In this document: positions 22,972 to 32,194 of the stretch, one piece after another
Layout: each line of letters starts with the position of its first letter
Numbering within the stretch: position 1 is the first letter of the stretch
Origin: Pseudobutyrivibrio ruminis
GTDB lineage: Bacteria; Bacillota; Clostridia; Lachnospirales; Lachnospiraceae
NCBI RefSeq assembly: GCF_015057245.1
Contig: NZ_SVET01000001.1
Span: forward strand, 1 to 64,000
Direction of reading: 5' to 3'
DNA length: 64,000 nucleotides
Notes under the pieces: generated by a model
Seen by the model: only the letters and a program-made list of their open reading frames with translations
What the model was told of the DNA's origin: nothing
Databases searched by the model: none
Program-made: the position numbers and the translations under genes

Positions 22972-23893
22972 TAAACTCCCCTGGTAAATCACAGACAAAC
23001 TTTCTTCCATCAGCAAACTCTATTGAGTATGCATGTAAAAGCTGTCCTCTAACATTTTCTTTTTTATTAATTGATGTGTTTCCGTATTTATTATCACCTA
23101 ATATAGGATGACCAATTGAAGCCAGGTGCGCCCTTATCTGATGAGTTCTACCAGTGATTAGGTGAATTTCCAGTAAGGTAAATTTATCACCAATATGTGA
23201 TATAGGCCTGTAAGCTGTTTTAATAGGCTTAGAATCCTTTGTTTCAGTTTTAGTTATAGAAACCTTATTGGTTGCTTCATCTTTTGATAAAAATCCGTCT
23301 ATCTGCTGAGTTTGCTCAATATTCCCAAGCACCACTGCACGATACAATTTCTTGCAGCTTCTCTCCTTTAATGCTTCGCCAAGCTCCTGAGCTGCTTTAA
23401 GTGTCTTTGCAAATAAAACTATGCCTGATGTATTTCTATCTAGCCTGTTACATATGCTAGGATGAAAATGCTTGAAGCTTTCTTCTGTAAGGCCTTTTTC
23501 GTTTATCAAATATGAAATGGCCATTTCATTAATAGAGATATCTGATGGTGAATCTTTTTGTGACTTGATTCCAGCAGGTTTGTTAATGATAATCATTTCG
23601 TCATCTTCATAAATCACATTGATATTATGGTCTACTTCTTTTAGAGAATGATATAATTCGTCCCTCTCACCGGCTCCTGTCATTTTGGCATATGTTTCAT
23701 CAGAAAACCAAATCTTTACTATATCACCAGTATTAAGTTTTTCTGTGCCATCAGCTTTTTTGTCGTTAAGTGTAATGTTTTTCTTACGAAGCATTTTGTA
23801 TATAAAGCTAGTACTTGCTTCACTAAGAACACGTTTTAAATATTTGTCAAAACGCTGATTACTATCGTTTACGTCTATTTTTAGTTCTTTCAT
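22958..23893 (-). CDS. RluA-family pseudouridine synthase
   Basis: 311 residues. An N-terminal S4 RNA-binding domain (residues about 10-70) is followed by the RluA core with HPSICNRLDRNTSG (catalytic D in RLDRN) and the closing THQIRAHLA. It converts uridine to pseudouridine in rRNA or tRNA; the target site cannot be read from sequence. It overlaps the ygiQ gene by 32 bp. Confidence 0.94.
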   Translation of the reverse strand: MKELKIDVNDSNQRFDKYLKRVLSEASTSFIYKMLRKKNITLNDKKADGTEKLNTGDIVKIWFSDETYAKMTGAGERDELYHSLKEVDHNINVIYEDDEMIIINKPAGIKSQKDSPSDISINEMAISYLINEKGLTEESFKHFHPSICNRLDRNTSGIVLFAKTLKAAQELGEALKERSCKKLYRAVVLGNIEQTQQIDGFLSKDEATNKVSITKTETKDSKPIKTAYRPISHIGDKFTLLEIHLITGRTHQIRAHLASIGHPILGDNKYGNTSINKKENVRGQLLHAYSIEFADGRKFVCDLPGEFNGYI

Positions 23894-25823
23894 TTGTCTT
23901 ATTTTGTTTTCCAGAAGGCTGTTTTTTAGTATTTTTATTATTTTTTATAGAATTTGATTTTTTGGAGTCATTATTCTTCTTTGAATCACTCTTTTTTGAG
24001 TCATTCTTTTTGAATTCCTTGCCTTTAATCTTTCTAGGAGGAATCAAGCATTCCTCTCCAAATCCAATCAAATCTTCTCTGCCTGCTTTTATAAGGGCTT
24101 CCTTTACAAGATCATAGTTTTCCGGTCTCTTGTACTGTATGAGAGCTCTTTGCATTGCTTTCTCATGAGGATTCTTGCATATATAAACAGGCTTCATATC
24201 CCTAGGATCAATTTCTGTATAGTACATGGTTGTGGAGATTGTACTAGGTGTTGGATAGAAATCCTGTACCTGTTCCGGCGATAAATGATGGTCGCGAAGA
24301 TACTCTGCCAAAGCAATCGCATCATCTAATGTGCTTCCTGGATGAGAACTCATCAAATATGGTACTAAGTATTGCTTTAAACCAATCTCTTTATTAATCT
24401 TGGCATATTTATCACAAAAACTATTATAAACAGAAATATCAGGCTTTCCTAAGTAACTAAGAACATTGTTTGAAATATGTTCAGGAGCTACCTTGAGCTG
24501 GCCACTAACATGATACTTACACAGGTCACGAAGGAAGGTGTCGTCTTTGTCATACATTACATAATCGAATCTTACGCCAGAACGAACGAAGACTTTTTTT
24601 ACCTTTGGGAGCTTGCGAAGCTTTGTAAGAAGGCTTACATAATCCTTGTGATCTACTTCTAGATTGGGACATTTTGTAGGGAATAGACACTGTCTATGCA
24701 TACACACGCCCTTTTCCATCTGCTTTTTACAAGAAGGATTTCTGAAGTTGGCAGTTGGCCCTCCTACATCATGTATATAACCTTTGAATTCTGGGTCCTG
24801 AGTTATAAGCTTTGCCTCATTTATGATAGATTCATGGCTTCGAGACTGGATTATTCTACCCTGATGGAAAGTTAGCGCACAGAAGTTGCAACCACCGAAA
24901 CAACCACGGTTACTAATCAGTGAAAACTTTACTTCTTTGATGGCTGGTATACCGCCATCTTTTTCATATATTGGATGATATGTGCGCATATATTCAATGG
25001 CGTATACATCATCCATCTCCTGTCTTGTTAAAGGCTTCTGAGGTGGATTTTGGATTACATACATAGCACCATCATATGTTTCAACTAGCTTTTTGGCTGT
25101 GAAAGCATCCGTATTTACGTACTGAGTATAGAAACTCTTAGCGTATGTCGCTTTATCTGCTTTAATATCCTCGTAAGAAGGCAATATAATTGCATCCTCA
25201 GTGAAAGATTTATCTCGAGTTTTAAAAACTGTACCATCGATATATGTAATATCTTTTACATCCATTCCAGATGCAAGACAATCAGCTATTTCTACAACAG
25301 AACGCTCTCCCATTCCATAAGAAATCAGGTCCGCACCAGAATCTAAAAGTATAGAACGACGCACCTTATTTGACCAATAGTCATAATGAGCAAGTCTTCT
25401 GAGAGATGCTTCTATTCCGCCTATAATGATTGGCTTCTTTTTGTAGGTATGTCTAATCAAATTACAGTACACTACTGTTGCATAGTCTGGTCTTAGACCA
25501 ATTTTGCCGCCTGGAGAATAGTTGTCGTAATCTCTGCGGTGCTTGGAAACACTGTAATGATTTACCATTGAATCCATGTTTCCTGCACTAACAAAAAATC
25601 CCAATCGTGGTTCGCCAAGTATATTGATAGAATTATCATCCTTCCAGTCTGGTTGAGCTATAATGCCCACTGTATATCCATGTAATTCAAGTATACGACA
25701 GATAATTGCAGCACCAAATGATGGATGGTCTACATAAGCATCGCCACAGACGTAGACAAAATCTAGCTGTTCGATACCTCTATCTTTCATATCTTGCTTA
25801 CTAATAGGTAAAAACTGTGCCAT
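23862..25823 (-). CDS. YgiQ-family radical SAM protein
   Basis: 653 residues. It has the YgiQ N-terminal domain and a radical SAM core with CFGGCNFC (C-x3-C-x2-C) near residue 310, then a C-terminal DUF3362-like part. The last 50 residues are a Lys/Asn/Ser-rich tail with repeated KKSDSK and KNNDSK units, probably disordered and RNA-binding-like. Reaction unknown in this family. GAGG precedes the ATG. Confidence 0.93.
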   Translation of the reverse strand: MAQFLPISKQDMKDRGIEQLDFVYVCGDAYVDHPSFGAAIICRILELHGYTVGIIAQPDWKDDNSINILGEPRLGFFVSAGNMDSMVNHYSVSKHRRDYDNYSPGGKIGLRPDYATVVYCNLIRHTYKKKPIIIGGIEASLRRLAHYDYWSNKVRRSILLDSGADLISYGMGERSVVEIADCLASGMDVKDITYIDGTVFKTRDKSFTEDAIILPSYEDIKADKATYAKSFYTQYVNTDAFTAKKLVETYDGAMYVIQNPPQKPLTRQEMDDVYAIEYMRTYHPIYEKDGGIPAIKEVKFSLISNRGCFGGCNFCALTFHQGRIIQSRSHESIINEAKLITQDPEFKGYIHDVGGPTANFRNPSCKKQMEKGVCMHRQCLFPTKCPNLEVDHKDYVSLLTKLRKLPKVKKVFVRSGVRFDYVMYDKDDTFLRDLCKYHVSGQLKVAPEHISNNVLSYLGKPDISVYNSFCDKYAKINKEIGLKQYLVPYLMSSHPGSTLDDAIALAEYLRDHHLSPEQVQDFYPTPSTISTTMYYTEIDPRDMKPVYICKNPHEKAMQRALIQYKRPENYDLVKEALIKAGREDLIGFGEECLIPPRKIKGKEFKKNDSKKSDSKKNNDSKKSNSIKNNKNTKKQPSGKQNKTNERTKNRRKR

Positions 25824-25844
25824 ATAAACCTCTTAAATAAAATA

Positions 25845-25872
25845 AGCCAACTGTATGTAATACAAGTTGGCT
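25845..25872 (-). terminator. Terminator after the coiled-coil protein gene
   Basis: An 8-bp stem AGCCAACT with AGTTGGCT and a 12-nt loop, followed by TATTTTATTT on the minus strand. Confidence 0.7.
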
Positions 25873-25891
25873 GTAAAAACTCATCTTATGA

Positions 25892-26605
25892 TTATTCCTT
25901 GTTGAAGAACTGCTCAGGAATATCAAGTGCTGGTAAATCCTCATCAGCATCATTAGCGTTTGAAGTGACATTTGCCTGCTGTTGTGGAGCTGGCTCATTC
26001 ACAGCTGCATCACCTGTAGAATCTAAACTTTGAGCTGGATCAGAATCTCCATCATTTAATGAATCAGGAACAAGCGCTGCTCTGTTTCCATTAACTGTAT
26101 CTAAATATACCTGCATTGTGCCAAGGAATGCCTCGTCACGAGCTTTTGTAGTATCAATTGCATTTGCAAGGATAGTTTGGATATTTGCTAAGAGCTCATC
26201 AGTATAAGCGATAGCACCCATTCTGATGTTATTAGCATCTTCTGTAGCTCTATCAATCTTTTCTTGAGCGTTTTTCTGTGCAATTAAAATTACTTCATTA
26301 GCCTGAGCATATGCCTGTTGCATAATTTGATGTTCAGATACAAGTTCGTTAGTCTGAACCTGTGCCTGACTGATTATTTCATCAGCCTTTGCCTTTGCAT
26401 CTGCGAGAATCTGTTCTCTGTTTGCAATCATTCGCTGATATTTTCTGATTTCATCAGGAGTCTTTGTTCTAAGCTCCTGTAAAAGTGATTCAAGCTCGTC
26501 CTTGTTAACTACGATTTTGTTTGTAGAAAAAGCAGATGGCTTACAATCATCAATATAAGCTTCGATTTCGTCAATGATATCTTCAATTTTGCTTGTACTT
26601 GCCAT
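25892..26605 (-). CDS. Coiled-coil protein, possibly DivIVA-like, unknown function
   Basis: 237 residues with a long charged alpha-helical region (about 30-155) rich in Ala, Glu, Lys and Gln, which looks coiled-coil. An acidic Pro/Ala/Asn linker follows. No membrane helix, and no ATPase motif although relatives are sometimes labelled ATPase. It lies between coaD and ygiQ. I infer a structural or cell-division role only from its resemblance to DivIVA-type proteins. Confidence 0.6.
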   Translation of the reverse strand: MASTSKIEDIIDEIEAYIDDCKPSAFSTNKIVVNKDELESLLQELRTKTPDEIRKYQRMIANREQILADAKAKADEIISQAQVQTNELVSEHQIMQQAYAQANEVILIAQKNAQEKIDRATEDANNIRMGAIAYTDELLANIQTILANAIDTTKARDEAFLGTMQVYLDTVNGNRAALVPDSLNDGDSDPAQSLDSTGDAAVNEPAPQQQANVTSNANDADEDLPALDIPEQFFNKE

Positions 26606-26610
26606 GGTAA

Positions 26611-27099
26611 TTACTTCTCCTTGTCTTTAATTTTGGCTTCTATGAGAGGTATAACCTGAGGTGGAACAAATAGGCTGATATCTCCTCCATAAGACGCAAA
26701 TTCCTTTGCGACTGTAGAACTCAAATAAGAATACTTTAAAGATGTAGGCATAAATAAAGTCTCTAAATCTGGATATTGAACTTTATTTGATTGAGCTATT
26801 TGAATTTCGATTTCAAAATCAGTAACAGCTCTAAGCCCTCTAATTATTACCTGTGCATCCTTTGCCTTTGCAAAGTCTACTGTAAGTCCTTCGAAAGAAT
26901 CGACCTTTACATTGTCTAAATTTTCAGTCAATTCTCTTATCATGTTAACACGTTCATCAATGGAAAACAACGGATTTTTTTGCTTGTTATTTAAAACGCC
27001 AACAACAAGTTCATCACAAAGCTTGCTAGCCCTTTTAATAATATCAAGATGCCCATAAGTTATTGGGTCAAAGCTTCCTGGATAAATTGCTCGTCTCAT
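26611..27099 (-). CDS. coaD: Phosphopantetheine adenylyltransferase
   Basis: 162 residues, normal length, with the nucleotidyltransferase motif GSFDPITYGH at 8-17, the RGLRAVTDFE loop and KYSYLSSTVAKE. It makes dephospho-CoA. It follows rsmD by 1 bp, a common pairing in bacteria. Confidence 0.97.
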   Translation of the reverse strand: MRRAIYPGSFDPITYGHLDIIKRASKLCDELVVGVLNNKQKNPLFSIDERVNMIRELTENLDNVKVDSFEGLTVDFAKAKDAQVIIRGLRAVTDFEIEIQIAQSNKVQYPDLETLFMPTSLKYSYLSSTVAKEFASYGGDISLFVPPQVIPLIEAKIKDKEK

Positions 27100-27100
27100 T

Positions 27101-27652
27101 TTACGCCTTCTTTAAAAATATATGCTTATTAGTCTTGTATAGTTTTTCTTTAGTAATGGTATAGCCTAATTCAGAAACATAGTCTAAATCTGTTTCAAGA
27201 CTTGCTTCTACTATAATAGTGGTTTCGCTTGAAATATAGCTTTTGTTTGCTAATGATTCCAAAACCTGCTTTTCAATAAGTTTGTTATATGGAGGATCCA
27301 TAAAAACAAAATCAAACTCTTCACTTCCATTAAGCTTGTTCAATGCTGAAAAAACATCTTCTTTGTAAAGAGTAGCTTCATCAGTGAACTTCGCTTTGGA
27401 CAAGTTGTTTTCAATACATGAGATGGCTGATTTGTCTTTTTCTACAAAAACAGCTTCACTCGCTCCTCTACTAAGGGCTTCGATTCCCATTTGACCACTG
27501 CCTGAAAACAAATCTAAAAATCTGCAATCAGGAATATCAAAAGAAATCATATTAAATAATGTTTCTTTGATTCTATCAGAAGTAGGTCTGGTACCGAGTC
27601 CATCAGGAGTTTGTAAATTCATCCCGCGTTTACTTCCGGAAATTATTCTCAA
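27101..27652 (-). CDS. rsmD: 16S rRNA m2G966 methyltransferase RsmD
   Basis: 183 residues from a TTG start at 27652 with GAGG 8 nt upstream; the frame extends to 27691 but would overlap pncC. The family start RIISGSKRG, the SAM motif FLDLFSGSGQMGIEALSRGA and catalytic DPPYN are present. It methylates G966 of 16S rRNA. It lies between pncC and coaD. Confidence 0.93.
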   Translation of the reverse strand: MRIISGSKRGMNLQTPDGLGTRPTSDRIKETLFNMISFDIPDCRFLDLFSGSGQMGIEALSRGASEAVFVEKDKSAISCIENNLSKAKFTDEATLYKEDVFSALNKLNGSEEFDFVFMDPPYNKLIEKQVLESLANKSYISSETTIIVEASLETDLDYVSELGYTITKEKLYKTNKHIFLKKA

Positions 27653-27666
27653 ATTTATTACCTCAA

Positions 27667-28146
27667 TTAAATGCTGAGTTCTTTCATGCATTCGTCTAGA
27701 AGCTGAAACACTAAATTAGTCGCTTGAGTTCTAACTTCTGTTCTATTTCCAGATAAATGCAATTCTTTAACCTTTACTTTGGATTCGCCATAAGAGCATC
27801 CAATATAAACAAGACCCACTGGCTTCTTTGGAGAACCTCCTCCTGGACCAGCAATACCTGTCGAAGATAAACCGAAATCAGCTTTTGCTTTTTTCTTGAC
27901 CCCGATAGCCATTTCTTTTGCAGTCTGTTCACTAACAGCACCGTAAGCCATAAGTGTTTCATCTTTTACGCCTAAATTTTTCATTTTGGCTTCGTTGGAA
28001 TATGTAACATATCCTTCATTGAAACAATTTGAGGCTCCAGGAAAATCTACAATGGAACTTGCAATCATGCCGCCTGTGCAAGACTCTGCAGTTGAAACTG
28101 TAAGCTTGTTAGCTATCAATCTTTCAAGAATATTGGAAATATCCAT
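27667..28146 (-). CDS. pncC: Nicotinamide-nucleotide amidase (CinA C-terminal type)
   Basis: 159 residues with AESCTGGMIA at the N-terminus and STGIAGPGGGSPKKPVGLVYIG further on. It hydrolyses NMN to NaMN in NAD recycling. It is the stand-alone domain; longer CinA proteins add an N-terminal molybdopterin-like part. AGGAG precedes the ATG. Confidence 0.93.
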   Translation of the reverse strand: MDISNILERLIANKLTVSTAESCTGGMIASSIVDFPGASNCFNEGYVTYSNEAKMKNLGVKDETLMAYGAVSEQTAKEMAIGVKKKAKADFGLSSTGIAGPGGGSPKKPVGLVYIGCSYGESKVKVKELHLSGNRTEVRTQATNLVFQLLDECMKELSI

Positions 28147-28148
28147 AA

Positions 28149-28706
28149 TTAGTTTTGCTCCTTGAGAACTTCACTATTCTGGTATATGTAAATTACAAGT
28201 GAAAGAACTGTAAGTATAAGTGATACCCAAATGAATATCTGTCCTAGTACCTGTAACCAACCAAATGGAAGATTTGCAACAAGGATAATAATCATAATCA
28301 TCTGTGAAACTGTCTTAAGCTTTCCGAAAATGTTTGCTGCAATAACAACCCCATTTTCAGCAGCTATAAGTCTGAAGCCTGAAATAATAAACTCTCTTGC
28401 TACAATAATAATAACAATCCAAGCATATAACTGGCCTGTAGAAATAAGACAAATCATTGCTGAACATACTAAAAGTTTATCTGCTAGAGGATCCATAAAC
28501 TTTCCAAAATTTGTAACAAGATTGTATTTACGTGCAATCTTTCCATCTAACATATCTGTTAGTGATGCTACAATAAAGATTAAATCAGCAATAATACGAA
28601 GTGCCTGATTTTCAGGGTTGATAAGTAAAAATAAAACAAAAAATGGAATAAGTACAACTCTGAATAATGTAAGTTTGTTAGGTAAATTCATTTCCTTTAA
28701 ATTCAT
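28149..28706 (-). CDS. pgsA: CDP-diacylglycerol-glycerol-3-phosphate phosphatidyltransferase
   Basis: A 185-residue membrane protein with the CDP-alcohol phosphotransferase motif (DMLDGKIAR, then FGKFMDPLADK, the usual D-G-A-R-G-D-D spacing) at about residues 52-77. It makes phosphatidylglycerol phosphate. It overlaps rimO by 4 bp and has an AGGAG site before the first ATG. Confidence 0.95.
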   Translation of the reverse strand: MNLKEMNLPNKLTLFRVVLIPFFVLFLLINPENQALRIIADLIFIVASLTDMLDGKIARKYNLVTNFGKFMDPLADKLLVCSAMICLISTGQLYAWIVIIIVAREFIISGFRLIAAENGVVIAANIFGKLKTVSQMIMIIILVANLPFGWLQVLGQIFIWVSLILTVLSLVIYIYQNSEVLKEQN

Positions 28707-30034
28707 AACTTTACATCTCCTATTAAATCATATTCGTCAAAACCTGTAACTTCTACATCTACAAACTGTCCACTTGTAAGCTCAGTATCGCTATTTACAA
28801 AAATGAATCCGTCTACTGAAGGTGTATCGCGGTATGTTCTACCGATAAAGACACCGTCTTCTGGAAGCTTTCCTTCGATGAAAACCTTAAGTGTTCTGCC
28901 GATGTAGTTTTTATTATTTGCAAGAGAAATGTCTTTTTGGCAAAGCATCACTTCATCTAGCCATTTTTTCTTTAAATCTTCATCCACTTGATTGTCCCAA
29001 GTAGCTGCCACAGTTCCTTCTTCTTTTGAGTAAGCAAAAGCGCCAAGTCTATCAAATGACATGTCTTTGATAAATTGCAACAATTCCTCATGCATTTCCT
29101 GTGTCTCACCAGGGAAACCGCAAATCAATGTTGTTCTAAGAGAAATATCTGGCATAGCTTTGCGTAATCTGTCCGCAATATTCATAATGTCGGCTTTATT
29201 AGTCTTTCTTGCCATATTATGAAGAAGCTGATCATTACAATGTTGAATAGGCATATCAATATAGTGGCAAATCTTTGGCTCTGATGCCATGCATTCAATG
29301 AGCTCATCGGTGATTTCCTCTGGATATGCATAGAGAATACGAATCCACTCTATTCCATCAATTTCGCATAGCTTGTGCAGAAGATCTGTAAGAGATTTCT
29401 TGCCATAAATGTCCATGCCGTAGACTGTTGTTTCCTGAGCAACAAGAATGAGTTCCTTTACTCCATCTACAGCCAACTGCTTTGCTTCTGCTAAAAGCTT
29501 TTCCATAGGTACAGAGCGATAATCGCCACGTAAGTATGGAATTATACAGTAGGTGCAGCGTTTGTTGCAGCCTTCAGCAATCTTAAGGTACGCATAGTGA
29601 CCACCTGTTGTAAGAACTCTTCGACCATCCTTAGGAAGTCCTTTTAATTCTTTCTTGAAAACAGGCTTTTCACCATTCTTTTCTAAAACAATATTGATTG
29701 CATTTATTAATTCATCATATGAATTAGTTCCAATAATAGCGTCAACCTCTGGAAGATCTTTAAGAATATCCTCAGTAAAACGCTGAGCCAGACACCCAGA
29801 AACAATAAGTCCCTTAAGTTTGCCTGACTCTTTATATGCTCCTAAATCAATGATGGTCTGGATGCTTTCTTCCATTGCATCAGCGATAAATGAACATGTA
29901 TTTACAACAATAATATCTGCATCTTCCTCGTTGTCACATATAGTGAAACCATGATCAATAAGATCACCGAGCATATGCTCTGAATCAACAAGGTTTTTAT
30001 CACAGCCTAATGAAACAAATAATACTTTATTCAT
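28703..30034 (-). CDS. rimO: Ribosomal protein S12 methylthiotransferase RimO
   Basis: 443 residues: an N-terminal UPF0004 domain with three cysteines, a radical SAM core with CNKRCTYC (C-x3-C-x2-C) followed by IIPYLRGDYRS, and a C-terminal TRAM domain. It adds a methylthio group to Asp of S12. The GDYRS wording fits RimO rather than MiaB, which is present separately at 45365-46795. Confidence 0.96.
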   Translation of the reverse strand: MNKVLFVSLGCDKNLVDSEHMLGDLIDHGFTICDNEEDADIIVVNTCSFIADAMEESIQTIIDLGAYKESGKLKGLIVSGCLAQRFTEDILKDLPEVDAIIGTNSYDELINAINIVLEKNGEKPVFKKELKGLPKDGRRVLTTGGHYAYLKIAEGCNKRCTYCIIPYLRGDYRSVPMEKLLAEAKQLAVDGVKELILVAQETTVYGMDIYGKKSLTDLLHKLCEIDGIEWIRILYAYPEEITDELIECMASEPKICHYIDMPIQHCNDQLLHNMARKTNKADIMNIADRLRKAMPDISLRTTLICGFPGETQEMHEELLQFIKDMSFDRLGAFAYSKEEGTVAATWDNQVDEDLKKKWLDEVMLCQKDISLANNKNYIGRTLKVFIEGKLPEDGVFIGRTYRDTPSVDGFIFVNSDTELTSGQFVDVEVTGFDEYDLIGDVKL

Positions 30035-30037
30035 AGG

Positions 30038-30280
30038 TTAGTTGTTTGCATCCTCATTAATAATTTTGATAGCGCCTTCGTTAAGCTCATTAACAGCGAT
30101 TGAAAGTGGCTTTTCACCCTTCTGGTAGTTGATGAGTGGCTCAGCTCCGTCGATAATCTGACGAGCACGCTTTGCTGTAGCAGCAACGATTGTGTAACGG
30201 CTGTTTACAACTGGCTCCTCTCCAACCTCAACATTTTCATTTACCTTTTCCATAAGTTCAACATAAGATGGATGTATCAT
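30038..30280 (-). CDS. rpoZ: RNA polymerase omega subunit
   Basis: 80 residues with the omega signature ATAKRARQIIDG and a short C-terminal tail. Directly follows gmk by 2 bp, the standard pair. AAAGGAG precedes the ATG. Confidence 0.94.
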   Translation of the reverse strand: MIHPSYVELMEKVNENVEVGEEPVVNSRYTIVAATAKRARQIIDGAEPLINYQKGEKPLSIAVNELNEGAIKIINEDANN

Positions 30281-30282
30281 AA

Positions 30283-30921
30283 TTAATTACTCCTTTCAAA
30301 TATCTTTAATTCTTCTTGCATTTCTTTGATTGCTGAGCGATTTCTTTCAACTCTGTAATGCTCAGCCTGAATTATATTATGAACCTGATCTACAGCTTTT
30401 TCCAATGAATCGTTTACAATCAGGTAATCATACTTGTCCATGTTTTGAGATTCCTTGCATGAAATAGCAAGTCTCTCTTTGATTACTTGTTCAGTTTCTG
30501 TGCCTCTGCCAACAAGTCTGTTTTCAAGCTCTTTAGCAGATGGTGGCATTGTGAAAAGTAAAAGTGCATCAGGAAACATTTTCTTAACCTGAAGAGCACC
30601 CTGGATTTCTATTTCAAGGATAACGTCCTTTTTACGCTCAATTAACTGCTCTACATAAGCGCGAGGTGTTCCATATGAGTTGCCATTAAATGTTGCATAC
30701 TCAAGTAACTCGTTGTTTTCTATCATTTTGTCGAATTCTTCTCTTGTTTTGAAGAAGTATTCTCTTCCATCTTTCTCTCCTGCACGAATATCACGTGTTG
30801 TTGCGGAAATAGAAAGATTGTAATCATTAGGATGTGCCTCAAGCAAATGCTTCATGATTGTTCCTTTGCCGGCTCCTGAAAAACCAGAAAGAACAATTAC
30901 AAGACCCTTATCACTAATCAT
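30283..30921 (-). CDS. gmk: Guanylate kinase
   Basis: 212 residues with P-loop SGFSGAGKGT and the GMP-binding SATTRDIRAGEKDGREYFF region. It makes GDP from GMP. It overlaps remA by 8 bp. GGAGG precedes the ATG. Confidence 0.97.
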   Translation of the reverse strand: MISDKGLVIVLSGFSGAGKGTIMKHLLEAHPNDYNLSISATTRDIRAGEKDGREYFFKTREEFDKMIENNELLEYATFNGNSYGTPRAYVEQLIERKKDVILEIEIQGALQVKKMFPDALLLFTMPPSAKELENRLVGRGTETEQVIKERLAISCKESQNMDKYDYLIVNDSLEKAVDQVHNIIQAEHYRVERNRSAIKEMQEELKIFERSN

Positions 30922-31174
30922 TGTCTGTCTCCTCCTTAAGTGAATTATCGCTAATTCTATTTGCTATTGTATCTGGCATAAGTGCAGATAAAACCACATA
31001 CTCATCGCATATTATCACACATCTAGTGCGACGCCCCTGTGTTGCGTCAATTATATTGCCCTTTTCTTTTGCATTGGCAACTATACGCTTTGAAGGTGCC
31101 GAATCGGAGGTGATCATCGATACAATTTTATTGCTATTAATAATGTTTCCAAAACCTATATTTATAAAAGCCAT
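30914..31174 (-). CDS. remA: RemA/DUF370 DNA-binding regulator
   Basis: 86 residues starting MAFINIGFGNIINSNKIVSM, the RemA signature, with the RRTRCVIICDEYVVLSAL core. B. subtilis RemA binds DNA and activates biofilm matrix and osmoprotection genes. Next to gmk-rpoZ and yicC, its usual context; its targets here are unknown. Confidence 0.93.
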   Translation of the reverse strand: MAFINIGFGNIINSNKIVSMITSDSAPSKRIVANAKEKGNIIDATQGRRTRCVIICDEYVVLSALMPDTIANRISDNSLKEETDND

Positions 31175-31175
31175 A

Positions 31176-32054
31176 TTATTCTATATTCTGAATCTGCTCC
31201 CTAACCTTTTCTATAAGTGTTTTAAGAGTGATACCGATATCTGCAATTTCTACATCTGTAGATTTTGAAAGAATGGTGTTTGCTTCGCGATTAAGCTCCT
31301 GGGCAAGGAAATCAAGCTTTCGGCCAACCTCTTTATCTAAATCAAATACTGATCTGGTTTCAGCTACATGACTCTTCAAACGAACCATTTCCTCATCGAT
31401 ACAAATCTTGTCTGCGTACATTGTAACTTCCTGAGCGATGCGTCCCTCATCGATTTTGGTGTCATCAAGAAGTTCTTGAATCTTTGAAGTGAGACGAGCT
31501 TTGTATTCTTCGATAATCTGCGGACTGCGTTTTTCGAGCTTGTCTACAAGAACAAGCATCTCATCCATCTTAGAAATTAAATCAGATTCTAAACGCTGGC
31601 CCTCAGCAATTCTTGATTCGATGAATTGATCAATGCAATCTGAAAGAGCTGAAAGAACTAATTCCTTCAGGCTATCTTCATCAGCATCATTTTCTGTAAG
31701 CTCAATAACATCTGGAAGACGAACAATGCTGCTAGCTTTCATATCGTTGTCTACACCGAGCTTTTCAGCCATAGCAGAAATAGATTCATAATATTTAGCT
31801 GCCATAGCATCGTTTACAGATACCTGATAGCAGGCATCAGAATGCTCGAGTAAAGTGATGTAAACATCTACCTTTCCTCTAAAAATACTTTCGCCAATTT
31901 TGTTGCGAACTACACTCTCTAAAAAATTAAGTTTCTTTGGGAGTTTGATATTTAAATCAAGATATCTGTGATTAACAGACTTCATTTCTATTGTGACACG
32001 GGCATCAGAATTTTCAGCAAAGCCTTTGCCGTATCCAGTCATACTACGAACCAT
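31176..32054 (-). CDS. YicC-family protein (putative endoribonuclease)
   Basis: 292 residues with the N-terminal MVRSMTGYGKG signature, a long helical middle and C-terminal FLAQELNREANTILSKS. E. coli YicC is reported to act on small RNAs. First gene of the yicC-remA-gmk-rpoZ-rimO-pgsA run, behind its own promoter. Confidence 0.92.
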   Translation of the reverse strand: MVRSMTGYGKGFAENSDARVTIEMKSVNHRYLDLNIKLPKKLNFLESVVRNKIGESIFRGKVDVYITLLEHSDACYQVSVNDAMAAKYYESISAMAEKLGVDNDMKASSIVRLPDVIELTENDADEDSLKELVLSALSDCIDQFIESRIAEGQRLESDLISKMDEMLVLVDKLEKRSPQIIEEYKARLTSKIQELLDDTKIDEGRIAQEVTMYADKICIDEEMVRLKSHVAETRSVFDLDKEVGRKLDFLAQELNREANTILSKSTDVEIADIGITLKTLIEKVREQIQNIE

Positions 32055-32115
32055 GTGAAGATGTCTCTCCTTAGAATTTTATAATAAAAATTACATTACT
32101 CTGAAGTGTACACAG

Positions 32116-32144
32116 TTGTAATTAATTATAATTAAATGTATCAT
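32116..32144 (+). promoter_or_regulatory. rqcH promoter
   Basis: TTGTAA (32116-32121), a 17-nt spacer and TATCAT (32139-32144) on the plus strand, interleaved with the opposite yicC promoter. Confidence 0.55.
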
Positions 32145-32153
32145 GATAGTCAA
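32125..32153 (-). promoter_or_regulatory. yicC promoter
   Basis: TTGACT (32148-32153), a 17-nt spacer and TATAAT (32125-32130) on the minus strand. Confidence 0.75.
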
Positions 32154-32194
32154 CAATAAAGGATGAAGTACTACTACTTTGAAAGGACAAGAAA

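Noticed and set aside
23880..24020. Repeats in the YgiQ tail as a possible CRISPR or tandem DNA repeat
   Set aside because: The repeats are short, irregular and in codon phase, so they are a protein low-complexity tail.
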